Below, one piece after another: positions 12,768-22,385 of a DNA stretch of 64,000 nucleotides. The notes beneath the pieces are model-generated. The model was not told the DNA's origin. It searched no databases and saw only the letters and a program-made list of their open reading frames with translations. The position numbers were made by a program, and so were the translations under genes. Within the stretch, counting starts at the first letter, position 1; each line of letters begins with the position of its first letter. Source of the DNA: Tsuneonella troitsensis (GTDB lineage: Bacteria; Pseudomonadota; Alphaproteobacteria; Sphingomonadales; Sphingomonadaceae); NCBI RefSeq assembly GCF_001441535.1, contig NZ_LMAU01000002.1:496001-560000 (forward strand), written 5' to 3'.

Positions 12768-14075
12768 GTGGCGGACGAACATTTGGTCCGTCCGCCACAG
12801 CCTACTGCCGATCGAGAGACCAATGATCGGCGCGTGTTACTCGCGTCGCTGGCCCTGCTCGTTCTGGCTCCGGTTCTTGGCGGTTTGCTGACGTTTGAAC
12901 GCATCTATTCGTTCACGTCGATCCGCTACTTCGCACTGCCCGTCCTCGCGGCCGAGATCCTATTTCTGGCGGTGGCATTCCAGGCCGGTCATAGCCCCGC
13001 CAGGGCATTCGCTCGACTTTCGGTAGCGCACAAGTCTGCCTGGGCCGTGTGGTTCCTCTCCGCATTGGCAGCAGGCATCTGGGTGGCCCCGGTGCCCAGC
13101 TATGCTTTGTTGCATCTCATGATCACGGTAGCCCATGCGTTGGTGGCGTTGGCGATCTGGGACACGCTGAAGAACACCACCGGCAAAAACGACAACGACC
13201 TCGTCCTGGCGATGATCTGCGGCATCGCACTGTTTGCTGTGGCGACGTGGGCCGTACTTTTCGCATTTCGCAACGATCCCGATTTCGATTGGCTTCGCGT
13301 CGGCTTCGGGGTCAGCCATGTCCGGCACCTGTCGTATTTCGGCGTGCTCGCGGCTGGCGCCGGCTTCGGGTTTGCCGCTTACCGACAGCAAGGGGTGGTC
13401 TGGTTCGTCGCCATGGCTGGTATCGCAGTCGGTTCTGCGCTGAGTCTCTGGAGCGGCAGCCGTGCGGGCGTGATCGCCACCTTGGTAAGCGCCGTCGTCG
13501 CTCTCGCGCTGGCCGAAGGAGGGCAAAGAATTCGGGCTTTCATCCGCATGGCGACAGGTTTCCTCGCAGGCGTACTCCTGTCGCTGATCTGGATCCCACC
13601 ACATTCGATGTGGGGAATCCCTCGCATTCTCGGGGTCGTACAGAAGGGTGGCGCGACCATCGGCGAAGTAGCATCCAATCGCGACTTGCTGTGGCTGGAA
13701 GCCATCCGGTTATTCCGCGACCAGCCCCTTATAGGATACGGTGAAGGTCAGTTCCGCTTTCTCAATCGTGCGGGCTGGCCGGCCAATCATCCGCATGACG
13801 TTGTTCTGCAGTTCCTCGTCCAGTGGGGACTGGTCGGGACACTTGCGATGATCGTCGTCGCCTGGCACGCCATCCCCCACTCGATCCGACGCTGGCAAAA
13901 GCCGCTTCCTCGATCGCTTCCGGCACTGTGCGCATTGGTTGCGGTCGGCGCGGAAGGAATTGTCGACGGCCCCCTGTTCTATGCCTATCCCACATTGGCC
14001 GTGGGCATACTGCTGGTCGTCCTGGGCAACAGCGATGCAGGACCGCGACCAAAGGCTCCCGGCGTAAGGCCATGA
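12768..14075 (+). CDS. O-antigen ligase/polymerase (Wzy/WaaL-like) family membrane protein
   Basis: 435 residues starting at GTG 12768, 7 bases after atpC. About ten hydrophobic segments are visible, with a large periplasmic loop containing the family-type sequences DLLWLEAIRLFRDQPLIGYG and NHPHDVVLQFLVQWG. The final segment ends in a short basic tail. Such proteins join or polymerise surface glycans in the inner membrane. Which glycan is unknown. Placement behind atpC may give it basal expression from the ATP synthase operon. Confidence 0.78.
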   Translation: MADEHLVRPPQPTADRETNDRRVLLASLALLVLAPVLGGLLTFERIYSFTSIRYFALPVLAAEILFLAVAFQAGHSPARAFARLSVAHKSAWAVWFLSALAAGIWVAPVPSYALLHLMITVAHALVALAIWDTLKNTTGKNDNDLVLAMICGIALFAVATWAVLFAFRNDPDFDWLRVGFGVSHVRHLSYFGVLAAGAGFGFAAYRQQGVVWFVAMAGIAVGSALSLWSGSRAGVIATLVSAVVALALAEGGQRIRAFIRMATGFLAGVLLSLIWIPPHSMWGIPRILGVVQKGGATIGEVASNRDLLWLEAIRLFRDQPLIGYGEGQFRFLNRAGWPANHPHDVVLQFLVQWGLVGTLAMIVVAWHAIPHSIRRWQKPLPRSLPALCALVAVGAEGIVDGPLFYAYPTLAVGILLVVLGNSDAGPRPKAPGVRP

Positions 14076-14428
14076 ATATGGGCTGCATGCGAACCACCCT
14101 CATCATACGTGCGGTGTTCTTCGCAGCCGCTGCATTCGCGCTGGTCATGGCGCTGCTTCCCAAGCCTCCTCAGGTTCCGCTCCAACCGGGCGACAAGGTG
14201 ATGCACATGCTTGCCTTCGCCACGCTGGGCGTGCTGGCGGCGGCCGGATGGCGCGATCGTTCGATCGCGTATCTGTTCATCGGGCTGGCCGGTTTCGGGG
14301 CGTTCATCGAGATCGCACAGGCCATTCCCGCGCTTGGTCGCGACGCACAATGGAGCGACTGGTTTGCCGACATGGGGGCAGCGATTCTCGCTCTCGGCGC
14401 AACCCGGATGATACTTCCAAGGCTCTGA
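14072..14428 (+). CDS. VanZ-like family membrane protein
   Basis: 118 residues with three to four hydrophobic segments and the VanZ-type features GDKVMHMLAFATLG and DWFADMGAAI. ATG 14072 overlaps the preceding stop in an ATGA arrangement; later in-frame ATGs exist at 14078 and 14087. VanZ-like proteins are poorly characterised envelope proteins. Coupling to the O-antigen-ligase-like gene suggests a shared surface-polysaccharide role (inference). Confidence 0.8.
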   Translation: MNMGCMRTTLIIRAVFFAAAAFALVMALLPKPPQVPLQPGDKVMHMLAFATLGVLAAAGWRDRSIAYLFIGLAGFGAFIEIAQAIPALGRDAQWSDWFADMGAAILALGATRMILPRL

Positions 14429-14558
14429 AAACTCATCTCATCGTGCCCAAAGCACGGTCCGGATGGACAACCCAAAAGTAACCATGTCGGGCAAGTCGGA
14501 ATTAACCGTTGACGGTGAGATTCGCTTCAGACGGGGGGCGTCTAGGAGTGAATTTGCA

Positions 14559-14786
14559 ATGGCCTACCCACATGACAGCACAGTGTCCGAAGCGATCAAG
14601 CGTGCTGGCCTGCCCAAGTCGCACAGGGTCCACTGGTCGGACCAACGCAAGGCCGACGTGGTCCGCGCCGTGCGCGACAAGCTGATCACGTTCGACGAGG
14701 CGCGCTGGCGATACCTTCTCAGCCGCAGCGAATTTCGCACGTGGGAAGAAAAGGTCGACCAGCAACAATCGAAGGAACTGGCCTAG
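14559..14786 (+). CDS. DUF1153 protein, SciP-like putative cell-cycle regulator
   Basis: 75 residues from ATG 14559, chosen because AGGAG lies 9 bases upstream; an in-frame ATG at 14463 would add 32 residues of uncharacteristic sequence. The core VHWSDQRKADVVRAVRDKLI with TFDEARWRYLLSRSEFRTWE matches the helix-turn-helix pattern of DUF1153, the family of SciP, which in Caulobacter binds DNA and CtrA to repress CtrA targets. Whether it does so here is inference. Confidence 0.75.
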   Translation: MAYPHDSTVSEAIKRAGLPKSHRVHWSDQRKADVVRAVRDKLITFDEARWRYLLSRSEFRTWEEKVDQQQSKELA

Positions 14787-15061
14787 TTCCTGGTCCGGGT
14801 GGGTGCGTGAAAGTCGGGCGGCTTTCCCGCTACCCAGGAAACGAATTTCGCCAGCGCCGCGTTCTCGAGCAGCACGGTACGGTCTCCGCCAATGCGTGAC
14901 AGCTCGGCGTTGGTGAAGTTCGCATGGATCGCGCGGTGGCAGATCGGGTGGACGGGTACCGTATCGCGCCCCTTCTTGGCCTTGGGTACCGTATGATGCT
15001 GCTGGACCCGCAATCCCAATGGTCTATCGCATAGCCAGCAGGTCGCACGGTCCGCAGTCAG
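14783..15061 (-). CDS. Small HNH nuclease-like protein, probable CTG start
   Basis: The conserved part is a compact HNH-type zinc fold: CWLCDRPLG, then QQHHTVPKAKKG and VHPICHRAIHANF. The first canonical start, TTG 15019, would remove the CxxC pair. In-frame upstream sequence reaches CTG at 15061, whose last two bases enter the glmU stop (CTGA overlap), giving 92 residues beginning (M)TADRATCWLC. I therefore prefer CTG. The protein may be a nuclease or only a metal-binding protein. It lies directly downstream of glmU on the same strand. Confidence 0.72.
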   Translation of the reverse strand: MTADRATCWLCDRPLGLRVQQHHTVPKAKKGRDTVPVHPICHRAIHANFTNAELSRIGGDRTVLLENAALAKFVSWVAGKPPDFHAPTRTRN

Positions 15062-16434
15062 CCCTGCGTCTCCCGACCCTTTTTTTCTGCCGCCTTCTTT
15101 TTCTTCATGGCGTCGTGGAAGCGGTCGGCCCAGCCCGGCTTCACCAGCTGTTCGGCCCGGACCATGCGCAGTTCGCCTTCATCCACGTCGCGGCTGACGG
15201 CACTGCCAGCCGCCACGATAGCGTCGGCCCCGATCCGCAACGGAGCGATCAGGGCGCTGTTAGAGCCGATGAATGCCCGCTCGCCAATCACCGTCTTGTA
15301 CTTGAAATATCCGTCGTAGTTGCAGGTGATCGTGCCCGCTCCGATGTTCGCGCCCGCGCCTACTTCGGCGTCGCCGAGGTAGGACAGATGGTTCGCCTTG
15401 GCCCCCTCGCCCAAGACCGCCTGCTTGATCTCAACGAAGTTGCCCACCTTGGCGCCGGCCTTCATCACGGCGCCGGGACGCAGGCGCGCGAACGGCCCGA
15501 CCTCGCAGCCCTCGCCAACGGTGGCGCCCTCAAGATGAGAAAATGCCCTGATCCGCGCGCCATCGGCGATCTTCACGCTCGGTCCGAAGACGACGTTTTG
15601 CTCGATAGTCACATCGCGCCCGATTTCGGTGTCGTAACTGAAGAAAACCGTATCGGGCGCTCGAAGCGAAGCGCCTCCGGCCATCGCTTCCTCGCGCTTG
15701 AACGCCTGCCACTGCGCTTCGGCGGCGGCGAGTTCGCCCCGCGAATTAATACCGGCGACTTCGCCTGGACCGGTTTCCACGACGATCACCTTGGCACCTT
15801 CGCCGATGGCGTTGGTCGCCACGTCGGGCAGGTAATATTCGCCCGCTGCGTTGTCGTTTCCGACCGCTTCAAGCAGCCGCCAGATGTCGCGGCTATGGGC
15901 AACGATGACGCCCGAATTGCAGAGATTGACCGCGCGCTCGTCGTCGCTGGCGTCCTTGTGCTCCACCATCTTGCGCACCGTTCCGTCGGGATCGGCGATG
16001 ATCCTTCCGTAAGCCAGGGTATCGTCCGGTCGGAAACCCAGCACCGCTACGCCAGCGCCCGCTTCGAGCGCGTCGATCATGCGTGTTATGGTTGCCGCCT
16101 TGAGCATCGGACAATCTCCGAAGCATACGAGGACATGGCCGTCGAATGTCGCAAGCAAAGGCTTGGCCATCAACGCGGCGTGCGCAGTTCCGAGTTGCGG
16201 CTCCTGCCGCGCGATCTCGATACCGCGCCCCGCCAAGGCACCTTCGAGTTGCTCGAAGCGGTCGCCGGCGACGACGACCGTTCGCTCGGGCCGAAGCGCG
16301 GCAAAGCTGTCGAGCAGATGATCCAGCATCGGCCGCCCTGCGATGGGATGGAGGACCTTGTGCAGGTCCGACTTCATGCGAGTGCCCTTGCCCGCGGCAA
16401 GGATGACGGCGGCGAATGCGCGTTGTGTGCTCAT
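15058..16434 (-). CDS. glmU: Bifunctional UDP-N-acetylglucosamine pyrophosphorylase / glucosamine-1-phosphate N-acetyltransferase
   Basis: 458 residues, normal length. The N-terminal nucleotidyltransferase domain starts with VILAAGKGTRMKSDLHKVLH. The C-terminal half is a left-handed beta-helix with hexapeptide repeats (for example IEQNVVFGPSVKIADGARI) and the acetyltransferase region FVEIKQA. It makes UDP-GlcNAc for peptidoglycan and lipid A. The tail is lysine-rich. ATG 16434 is just before the conserved N-terminus. It is divergent from gph at 16493. Confidence 0.97.
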   Translation of the reverse strand: MSTQRAFAAVILAAGKGTRMKSDLHKVLHPIAGRPMLDHLLDSFAALRPERTVVVAGDRFEQLEGALAGRGIEIARQEPQLGTAHAALMAKPLLATFDGHVLVCFGDCPMLKAATITRMIDALEAGAGVAVLGFRPDDTLAYGRIIADPDGTVRKMVEHKDASDDERAVNLCNSGVIVAHSRDIWRLLEAVGNDNAAGEYYLPDVATNAIGEGAKVIVVETGPGEVAGINSRGELAAAEAQWQAFKREEAMAGGASLRAPDTVFFSYDTEIGRDVTIEQNVVFGPSVKIADGARIRAFSHLEGATVGEGCEVGPFARLRPGAVMKAGAKVGNFVEIKQAVLGEGAKANHLSYLGDAEVGAGANIGAGTITCNYDGYFKYKTVIGERAFIGSNSALIAPLRIGADAIVAAGSAVSRDVDEGELRMVRAEQLVKPGWADRFHDAMKKKKAAEKKGRETQG

Positions 16435-16492
16435 GACCGCGCCATGCCACCGATTGCTTGCGGTTGAAAGAATCCCCGCTACCCCTTCGACG

Positions 16493-17161
16493 ATGACCGA
16501 TTTCCCATTCGATATCGTGGCTTTCGACCTCGACGGCACCCTGCTGGAGACCCACCGTGATCTTGGTACCGCGGTCAACCATGCCCTGACGCTGGGCGGT
16601 TTCGCCGCGGTCCCGATCGAGAGCGCCACCGACCTGATCGGTGGCGGGGCGAAGATCATGCTGCGCCGGGCGATCGACGCGCAGGGCGGCTGTGAGGATG
16701 GCCGCTTCCGCGAACTCTACAAGGCAATGCTCGGCTATTACGGCGCACACTATGCCGACCACACCCAGCCCTTCCCGGGCGCGATCGAGATGCTCGACGA
16801 ACTGGCAGCTCGCCAGGTGCGACTTGCGGTCGTCACGAACAAGTTCGAGGAATTCGCGGGCGGAGTCCTGCGAGCCCTGGAGCTCTACGATCGCTTCGAT
16901 TGCGTCATCGGTGGCGACAGCTTGGGCAAGGGCAAGTCGAAGCCAGCGCCCGATCCGATCTGGGCCGCGCGGGATCGGTGCGGCGGAGGACGGACCGCTT
17001 TCGTCGGTGACAGCACCTACGATATTAAGGCGGGGAAGGCGGCAGGCGTGCCAACGGTTGCTGTTACCTTCGGCTATCACGATTTGCACCCGCACAATAT
17101 GGGCGCCGATGCCGTGATCGATTCGCTCGGCGAACTGGTCGGCGTGCTCCAGACGCTCTAA
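16493..17161 (+). CDS. gph: Phosphoglycolate phosphatase-like HAD hydrolase
   Basis: 222 residues. HAD motif I is FDLDGTLLE (the first aspartate is the nucleophile), motif II VVTNKFEE, motif III lysine in GKSKPAPDPI, motif IV FVGDSTYDIKAGKAAG. The helical cap between motifs I and II is of the Gph type. It likely dephosphorylates 2-phosphoglycolate formed by DNA repair or oxygenase side reactions. Relatives act on other small phosphates, so exact specificity is inferred. Confidence 0.88.
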   Translation: MTDFPFDIVAFDLDGTLLETHRDLGTAVNHALTLGGFAAVPIESATDLIGGGAKIMLRRAIDAQGGCEDGRFRELYKAMLGYYGAHYADHTQPFPGAIEMLDELAARQVRLAVVTNKFEEFAGGVLRALELYDRFDCVIGGDSLGKGKSKPAPDPIWAARDRCGGGRTAFVGDSTYDIKAGKAAGVPTVAVTFGYHDLHPHNMGADAVIDSLGELVGVLQTL

Positions 17162-17277
17162 CGTTACGGCATCACATCCCGTCGCGCCCCCTGTTGCATC
17201 GCAGACCGGATGATGCCAACGCCGCAGCACACTTTACGGGCGCGTAAACCAGCGTCAGGCAGCAGAAGGATTTCGCC

Positions 17278-18210
17278 ATGACCATTTCGTTCAAGGACAA
17301 GGTCGCCATCGTCACCGGCGCCGGCGGGGGTCTGGGTCGCGAATATGCGCTCGAATTGGCGCGCCGCGGCGCCAAGGTGGTGGTCAACGACCTGGGCGGA
17401 TCGCGCGACGGAACCGGCCATTCGGACATGGCCCTTCAGGTGGTCGAAGAAATCGAGCGTGCCGGCGGCGAAGCGGTGAGCAACGGCGGATCGGTCACCG
17501 ATTACGAGCAGATGGAAAAGATGGTCGCTGACGCCAAGCAGAAGTGGGGCGGCGTCCACGTCCTCATCAACAACGCGGGCGTGCTGCGCGACAAGACCTT
17601 TGCAAAGATGACGCCCGAGGATTTCGAGTTCGTTCTGAAGGTGCATCTCACCGGATCGGCGTTCGTGACCAAGGCGTGCTGGGAAACCATGCGCGAGCAA
17701 GCGTATGGCCGCATCCTGATGACTGCATCGTCGACCGGGCTGTTCGGCAACTTCGGGCAAGCCAATTACGGTGCCGCCAAGCTCGGCCTCGCCGGTCTGA
17801 CGAAGACGCTGCAGCTCGAAGGCGGCAAGTACAACATCAAGGTGAACACGCTTTCTCCGGTAGCCGGCACCCGGATGACCGAGGACCTTTTCCCCGAGCA
17901 GGCCTTCAAGCTGTTCGCGCCGGAGAACGTGGTTCCGGCAGCGCTCTACCTCGTCAGCGAGGATGCGCCCACGAACGCGATCGTCGGCGCGGGCGGCGGC
18001 GGCTACCACTCCGCTTGGGTGATGATGAACGACGCGGTCTGGCTTCCCGAGGCTGAGCGAACCGTGGAAGGTTTCGCCGCGCATTGGGCGGAGATTTCCG
18101 CGCAGAATAACCTGGTCGCCCCCAATTCGGGCGCCGAGCAGTCCGGTGCGATCCTGAAAGCCATGCAAAAGGTCATGGGCGACGCAGCGCCGCAGTCCAC
18201 TCGCGGCTAG
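17278..18210 (+). CDS. Short-chain dehydrogenase, (3R)-hydroxyacyl-CoA dehydrogenase-like
   Basis: 310 residues. The NAD(P)-binding motif TGAGGGLG is near residue 15, NNAG near residue 98, the catalytic Ser in TASSTGLFG and the YxxxK in NYGAAKLGLAG. The extended N-terminal strand loop VVVNDLGGSRDGTG and the long C-terminal extension resemble the dehydrogenase part of peroxisomal multifunctional enzyme type 2 (HSD17B4). A role in fatty-acyl or steroid side-chain beta-oxidation is likely but not shown. It appears monocistronic. Confidence 0.87.
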   Translation: MTISFKDKVAIVTGAGGGLGREYALELARRGAKVVVNDLGGSRDGTGHSDMALQVVEEIERAGGEAVSNGGSVTDYEQMEKMVADAKQKWGGVHVLINNAGVLRDKTFAKMTPEDFEFVLKVHLTGSAFVTKACWETMREQAYGRILMTASSTGLFGNFGQANYGAAKLGLAGLTKTLQLEGGKYNIKVNTLSPVAGTRMTEDLFPEQAFKLFAPENVVPAALYLVSEDAPTNAIVGAGGGGYHSAWVMMNDAVWLPEAERTVEGFAAHWAEISAQNNLVAPNSGAEQSGAILKAMQKVMGDAAPQSTRG

Positions 18211-18213
18211 GTT

Positions 18214-18567
18214 TCAGACGGCCTTTACGAGACGACGCTCGACCGGGGCCAGGACCCCGGCGAGTTCGTGGCCGCGTTTGAGCACCTGACCGTGCTCGCC
18301 GAACAGGGTCCACATCCCTTGGCGGCCGCGCAGGGCCGGCCGCTTTTCGATGCGCGCCTGCGGGCGCTCGGCAGCTCGGCGAAAAGCGGCGAACACCGCG
18401 AAATCCCTGGTGAAGTCCATCGCGTAGTCCCGCCATTCGCCCGCCGCGACCATCCGACCGTAAAGATCGAGGATCCGCGACAGCTCCTGACGCTCGAAAC
18501 CGACCTGATTAGGAATGCGTCCGGGAAACGGAACGATCGAGCCTCCGCCCGCCTGGCCAAGGCTCAT
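18214..18567 (-). CDS. DUF2794 domain protein
   Basis: 117 residues starting at ATG 18567, 7 bases after the cysE stop. The pattern GSIVPFPGRIPNQVGFERQEL followed by DYAMDFTRDFAVFAAFRRAAERP fits the alphaproteobacterial DUF2794 family, whose function is unknown. No membrane segment or metal motif is visible. An upstream GTG at 18621 would extend it into cysE and is less likely. Confidence 0.75.
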   Translation of the reverse strand: MSLGQAGGGSIVPFPGRIPNQVGFERQELSRILDLYGRMVAAGEWRDYAMDFTRDFAVFAAFRRAAERPQARIEKRPALRGRQGMWTLFGEHGQVLKRGHELAGVLAPVERRLVKAV

Positions 18568-18574
18568 GTGGCGG

Positions 18575-19279
18575 TCAACCGCGCTTTGCCGTGCGGTTGC
18601 GAGCGACCGGAGCGGAGGCACCTATCGCAGACTTCAGCCCGGCGATCTCGGCGCGAAGCGCGGCGAGTTCGGTCTCAAGCTTTTCCACGCAGTCCCGGCT
18701 GGGTGCACACGGATCGTCGCACGGCGTCCCGTAGGGGATGAATTCCTTCATCCACTCTTCAGCGGGTACGAGTGTCGACCGAGCCTTGAGGCCGATCATC
18801 GTCGCGCCTTCGGGCACATCGTCGGTGACGACCGCGTTTGCACCGATGCGTGCCCGATCGCCGACCATGATGGGGCCGATCACCTGCGCGCCCGAACCGA
18901 TGATCACATTATCGCCGATCGTGGGATGACGCTTGCCGCCCACCCCATTGGTCGGATTAGTCCCTCCCAGCGTCACGCACTGGTAGATCGTCACGTTGTT
19001 GCCGATGACGGCAGTCTCGCCGATCACGGTGAAGCCATGATCGATGAAGAAATTCTCCCCGATCTCGGCGCCCGGATGAATGTCGATCGCGGTAAGGAAA
19101 CGGCTGAAATGGTTCACGAAACGGGCAAGGAAATACAGCTTCGCCTCATAAAGCCAATGCGCCACCCGATGCAGGCCCAGTGCCAGCACGCCCGGGTACA
19201 GCAGGATTTCCCAGCGGGAATGCGGCGCCGGATCGCGGGCGCGAACCGAGTCGAGATATGAGGTCAGTTTCTCGAACAT
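18575..19279 (-). CDS. cysE: Serine O-acetyltransferase
   Basis: 234 residues. The left-handed beta-helix shows hexapeptide repeats (IDIHPGAEIGENFFIDHGFT, VTIYQCVTLGG). The DHG motif and GGKRHPTIGDNV are characteristic of serine acetyltransferase, the first step of cysteine synthesis. The protein is short at the N-terminus like the bacterial SrpH type, and the C-terminal part beyond residue 190 has a coiled-coil-like stretch. ATG 19279 is preferred over GTG 19297. Confidence 0.9.
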   Translation of the reverse strand: MFEKLTSYLDSVRARDPAPHSRWEILLYPGVLALGLHRVAHWLYEAKLYFLARFVNHFSRFLTAIDIHPGAEIGENFFIDHGFTVIGETAVIGNNVTIYQCVTLGGTNPTNGVGGKRHPTIGDNVIIGSGAQVIGPIMVGDRARIGANAVVTDDVPEGATMIGLKARSTLVPAEEWMKEFIPYGTPCDDPCAPSRDCVEKLETELAALRAEIAGLKSAIGASAPVARNRTAKRG

Positions 19280-19307
19280 CTTTCGCGAATCTCCCACCGA
19301 TCGCGCA

Positions 19308-19922
19308 TCAAAGCAAGCGGGGCTGCTCCGCCCCCTGCACCGATTCGAGCGCGTCCCGCCAGACCGACTGGGTAGCCGGCACCTTGCGTTCGAGGCTCAG
19401 CCGGTCGATCGCGTCGACGACCGCCTCGACCCCGGCGAAACTGCGCTCCAAGCGCGGCACGAGATAGGTAAGCGCCCCCTCGCCCAGCGCAAGACCGCGT
19501 GCTTGTGCATGGGATTCGATCAGCGCCGCGATCATATCGTCGTCTGGCACGCCGATCTCCACGTGCAGCGCCGCTCCGAGCCGGCTGCGCAGGTCGGGAA
19601 GGCCGACATTCCAAGGGTCGCGGTCGGTCACTAAGAGAAGTGCGCTGCTGCCTTCCTGCGCTCGGTTCCAGCGATGAAACAACTCCGCTTCGTCCACTAC
19701 ATCGGCGCCGTCGATCGCCTCGAGATTGCCGTGTTGCGCTTCCGCCCACCGGGAAAGCAGTGACTTTCCGCTTCTTGCCGGTCCCGCGAGGATGGCCGTG
19801 CCATATGGCCAATTACCGGGATCGGACAGGGCATCGATCGCGGCGCGATTGGCGTTGCCGACGACGATGCGCACCGGGTCGTCCGCGCGGCGCACGGTAA
19901 GCGGCAGCGCGATCTGTCCCAT
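19308..19922 (-). CDS. hdaA: DnaA-related regulatory protein (Hda/HdaA type)
   Basis: 204 residues. An N-terminal clamp-binding-like motif GQIALPL is followed by an AAA+ core with Walker A-like GPARSGKS. This is the architecture of Hda/HdaA, which with the sliding clamp stimulates DnaA ATP hydrolysis and so limits initiation. The ATG overlaps the upstream stop (TGATG). The C-terminal helical domain resembles the AAA+ lid rather than a DnaA DNA-binding domain. The symbol follows Caulobacter usage. Confidence 0.85.
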   Translation of the reverse strand: MGQIALPLTVRRADDPVRIVVGNANRAAIDALSDPGNWPYGTAILAGPARSGKSLLSRWAEAQHGNLEAIDGADVVDEAELFHRWNRAQEGSSALLLVTDRDPWNVGLPDLRSRLGAALHVEIGVPDDDMIAALIESHAQARGLALGEGALTYLVPRLERSFAGVEAVVDAIDRLSLERKVPATQSVWRDALESVQGAEQPRLL

Positions 19923-21208
19923 CAGCGGCTGATCGAGATCGAGTTGCCCGACTGACGAACGGTGAATCCCCGCGCACGCAATCCTGCCGCAAGCTCTTCG
20001 GCGGTTCCACCATAGACGACGCTCATCAGCGATGTGCCGCCGATCGCCGTGCTCGTCGCAGCAGCACCCCGTACGCCGGGAACGCCGCGGACGCCGGCAA
20101 GAGAAGCGTCGAAAGCGCCGGCATTGGGCGTATCGAACTGGATGATGTAGCTGCCCATCGTTGTCTGACCGGCGGCCCCGCTCGACGGCGGGGGCGGCGC
20201 CACGGCCGTCCCGGCTTGCGCGTTTGCCGCTTCGGCAGCCCTCGCCGCCCTTGCCTGGGCGTCGGCGGCGCGGGCAATGTCGATAAGGCGCTGAATGGCC
20301 GGGTCGATCTGCAGTCCGCCAAGGTTGAGCGAGGCGTCGGGCCTCAGCTGGCCGCTCGCAAGCGCCGACTCGAATATCGAATTGAAGCGGAGGACCGCCT
20401 TGTCGAGCATCGCGGGAAGCGATGCCTGATTCGGAGCGGTCATGGTGAATGTTTCCATCAATTCATTATCGGGGCCATAGCGAGCGGTGAATTGCCCGCG
20501 CACCGGCCCACCTGGGTACTGGTGCTTGAGGTCGGCGATGGCGAACAGCACGTCGGACGCGCCGAACTGGTCGAGGACGTTGCGCCACCAGGTCCGGCTG
20601 CGCCGTCCAGCCTGCCCGTAAGTCAGTAAGAGCGAGTCCCCGCCGGCACCGGTCGGTCGCACGTAATCGATGCGGCTCGCGCCGGGCTGATATTCGGCCC
20701 AGGCCCGTTGCCAGGGATTCCGCATTTCATAGACCGTCTGTGTGCCGCCGCTGAACGTAATCGGCACCAGCAATAGCGGCGCGGAACTCTGCACGTCGCC
20801 TCCGCGGCCGAGAATGCCACCAGCCCGCGCACGGTCGAACACGACACCCAGCGTGGCGATGTAGCGATTGGGGCCAAGCTGCTCACGCTCGATGACAACG
20901 GAAGAAACCAGCGAATATAGCTGACCATCGGGTATCGCCGGTCCGCCGATTTTCTTCCATGCGAGTTTCATCGCCTCGCGCCAGCCTTCATCACGCGCTT
21001 CCTCGGCAGACTTTGCGGTGACATCCACCTCGACACCGCTCACGGTAATGTCGCCCGACGCTGCCACCGGCGCGATGCCGCGATCGCCACCGATCTGGGC
21101 GACGAGCGCACGTCCTCCCAACATCAGCAAAACGGCCGCGCAAAGCACGGCAACGAAGAGGATTGCGGCGCGGCGCGGGTCGCGCGGGAGTGATCGGGAA
21201 GGTACCAT
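19922..21208 (-). CDS. Membrane-anchored DUF2066-like hypothetical protein
   Basis: 428 residues from ATG 21208 (another ATG at 21244 is possible). One N-terminal hydrophobic segment ([19 protein letters not shown]) precedes a large, probably periplasmic domain. The sequence [20 protein letters not shown] resembles the start of DUF2066 proteins, which also carry LLVPITFS-type blocks. An Ala-rich linker and a Pro run separate a C-terminal beta-rich module with a repeat-like [11 protein letters not shown]. Function is unknown. It forms an overlapping pair with hdaA, as often in sphingomonads (from memory). Confidence 0.7.
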   Translation of the reverse strand: MVPSRSLPRDPRRAAILFVAVLCAAVLLMLGGRALVAQIGGDRGIAPVAASGDITVSGVEVDVTAKSAEEARDEGWREAMKLAWKKIGGPAIPDGQLYSLVSSVVIEREQLGPNRYIATLGVVFDRARAGGILGRGGDVQSSAPLLLVPITFSGGTQTVYEMRNPWQRAWAEYQPGASRIDYVRPTGAGGDSLLLTYGQAGRRSRTWWRNVLDQFGASDVLFAIADLKHQYPGGPVRGQFTARYGPDNELMETFTMTAPNQASLPAMLDKAVLRFNSIFESALASGQLRPDASLNLGGLQIDPAIQRLIDIARAADAQARAARAAEAANAQAGTAVAPPPPSSGAAGQTTMGSYIIQFDTPNAGAFDASLAGVRGVPGVRGAAATSTAIGGTSLMSVVYGGTAEELAAGLRARGFTVRQSGNSISISR

Positions 21209-21278
21209 AGGGGAAAACTGGCGGCCTTTTGCCCAAACGGGCATGGAAATCCAAGCGCGAATGCGTCAGGGCGAGTGG

Positions 21279-22385
21279 ATGGCATCGAACGGTCCGCCCC
21301 CACGCTCCTACACCTACGAATCGGCCGGAGTGTCGATCGACGCAGGCAACGCTCTCGTCCGTGCGATCGGCCCTCTGGCAAAATCGACCGCACGCCCCGG
21401 CGCGACCAGCGAACTGGGCGGATTCGGTGGATTCTTCGATCCGAAGGCTGCTGGCTATACCGACCCGCTACTGGTCGCGGCCAACGACGGGGTGGGTACG
21501 AAGCTCAAGCTTGCGATCGAACACGATCGGCATGACACCGTCGGCATCGATCTGGTGGCAATGTGCGTCAACGACCTGATCGTCCAGGGTGCCGAGCCGC
21601 TGTTCTTCCTCGACTACTTCGCGACGGGCAAGCTCGAGAACGGCGTGGCCGAGCGCGTGATCGCCGGCATTGCCGACGGCTGCAGGCAGGCTGGTTGTGC
21701 GCTGATTGGCGGCGAGACGGCCGAGATGCCGGGGATGTACGCCGCGGGCGATTACGACCTAGCCGGTTTCTGTGTCGGCGCGGTGGAGCGCGGCGAGCAG
21801 TTGACCGGCGACAAGGTTGCCCCCGGACACGTACTGATCGGGATCGCCAGTTCGGGCGTCCATTCGAACGGATTCTCGCTCGTGCGGAGGATGGCCGAAG
21901 ACATGGGCTGGCGACTCGATCGCCCTGCTATGTTCGATCCCGAAATGCGCCTGATCGACGCCCTGATGGCGCCCACCAGGATTTATGTGAAAAGCCTTCT
22001 TCCGCTAGTCCGCAGTGGCAAGATCGACGCGCTCGCGCACATCACCGGCGGCGGACTGCTCGAGAACATTCCGCGTGTCCTGCCCGAAGGGGCCCATGCC
22101 GTGATCGACGCCGACGCGTGGGAACAGACACGTCTGATGGCCTTCCTCCAGGCGCAGGGCAACATCGAACCCGGCGAGATGGCGCGTACCTTCAACTGCG
22201 GGATCGGGATGGTTCTGGCGGTGACGCCCGAAATGGCGCGCGAGGTCGCTGCATATCTTGAGGCGAACGGAGAGACCGCCTGGCGCATTGGCGAGGTCAT
22301 AGATGGACCGCGCGGCTGCACCGTTCGCGGGGCAGCGGAAACCTGGTCCGCCCGAGAACCGTGGGAAGCCGGGCATCTTGCCTGA
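21279..22385 (+). CDS. purM: Phosphoribosylformylglycinamidine cyclo-ligase (AIR synthetase)
   Basis: 368 residues. Catalyses ATP-dependent closure of FGAM to AIR in purine synthesis. Conserved stretches: [15 protein letters not shown] at the N-terminus, [32 protein letters not shown] and the [13 protein letters not shown] block. The start at ATG 21279 matches the usual position before the SYxxAGVDIDAG motif; ATGs at 21243 and 21261 are less likely. It is divergent from the DUF2066-like gene and overlaps the start of purN. Confidence 0.96.
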   Translation: MASNGPPPRSYTYESAGVSIDAGNALVRAIGPLAKSTARPGATSELGGFGGFFDPKAAGYTDPLLVAANDGVGTKLKLAIEHDRHDTVGIDLVAMCVNDLIVQGAEPLFFLDYFATGKLENGVAERVIAGIADGCRQAGCALIGGETAEMPGMYAAGDYDLAGFCVGAVERGEQLTGDKVAPGHVLIGIASSGVHSNGFSLVRRMAEDMGWRLDRPAMFDPEMRLIDALMAPTRIYVKSLLPLVRSGKIDALAHITGGGLLENIPRVLPEGAHAVIDADAWEQTRLMAFLQAQGNIEPGEMARTFNCGIGMVLAVTPEMAREVAAYLEANGETAWRIGEVIDGPRGCTVRGAAETWSAREPWEAGHLA

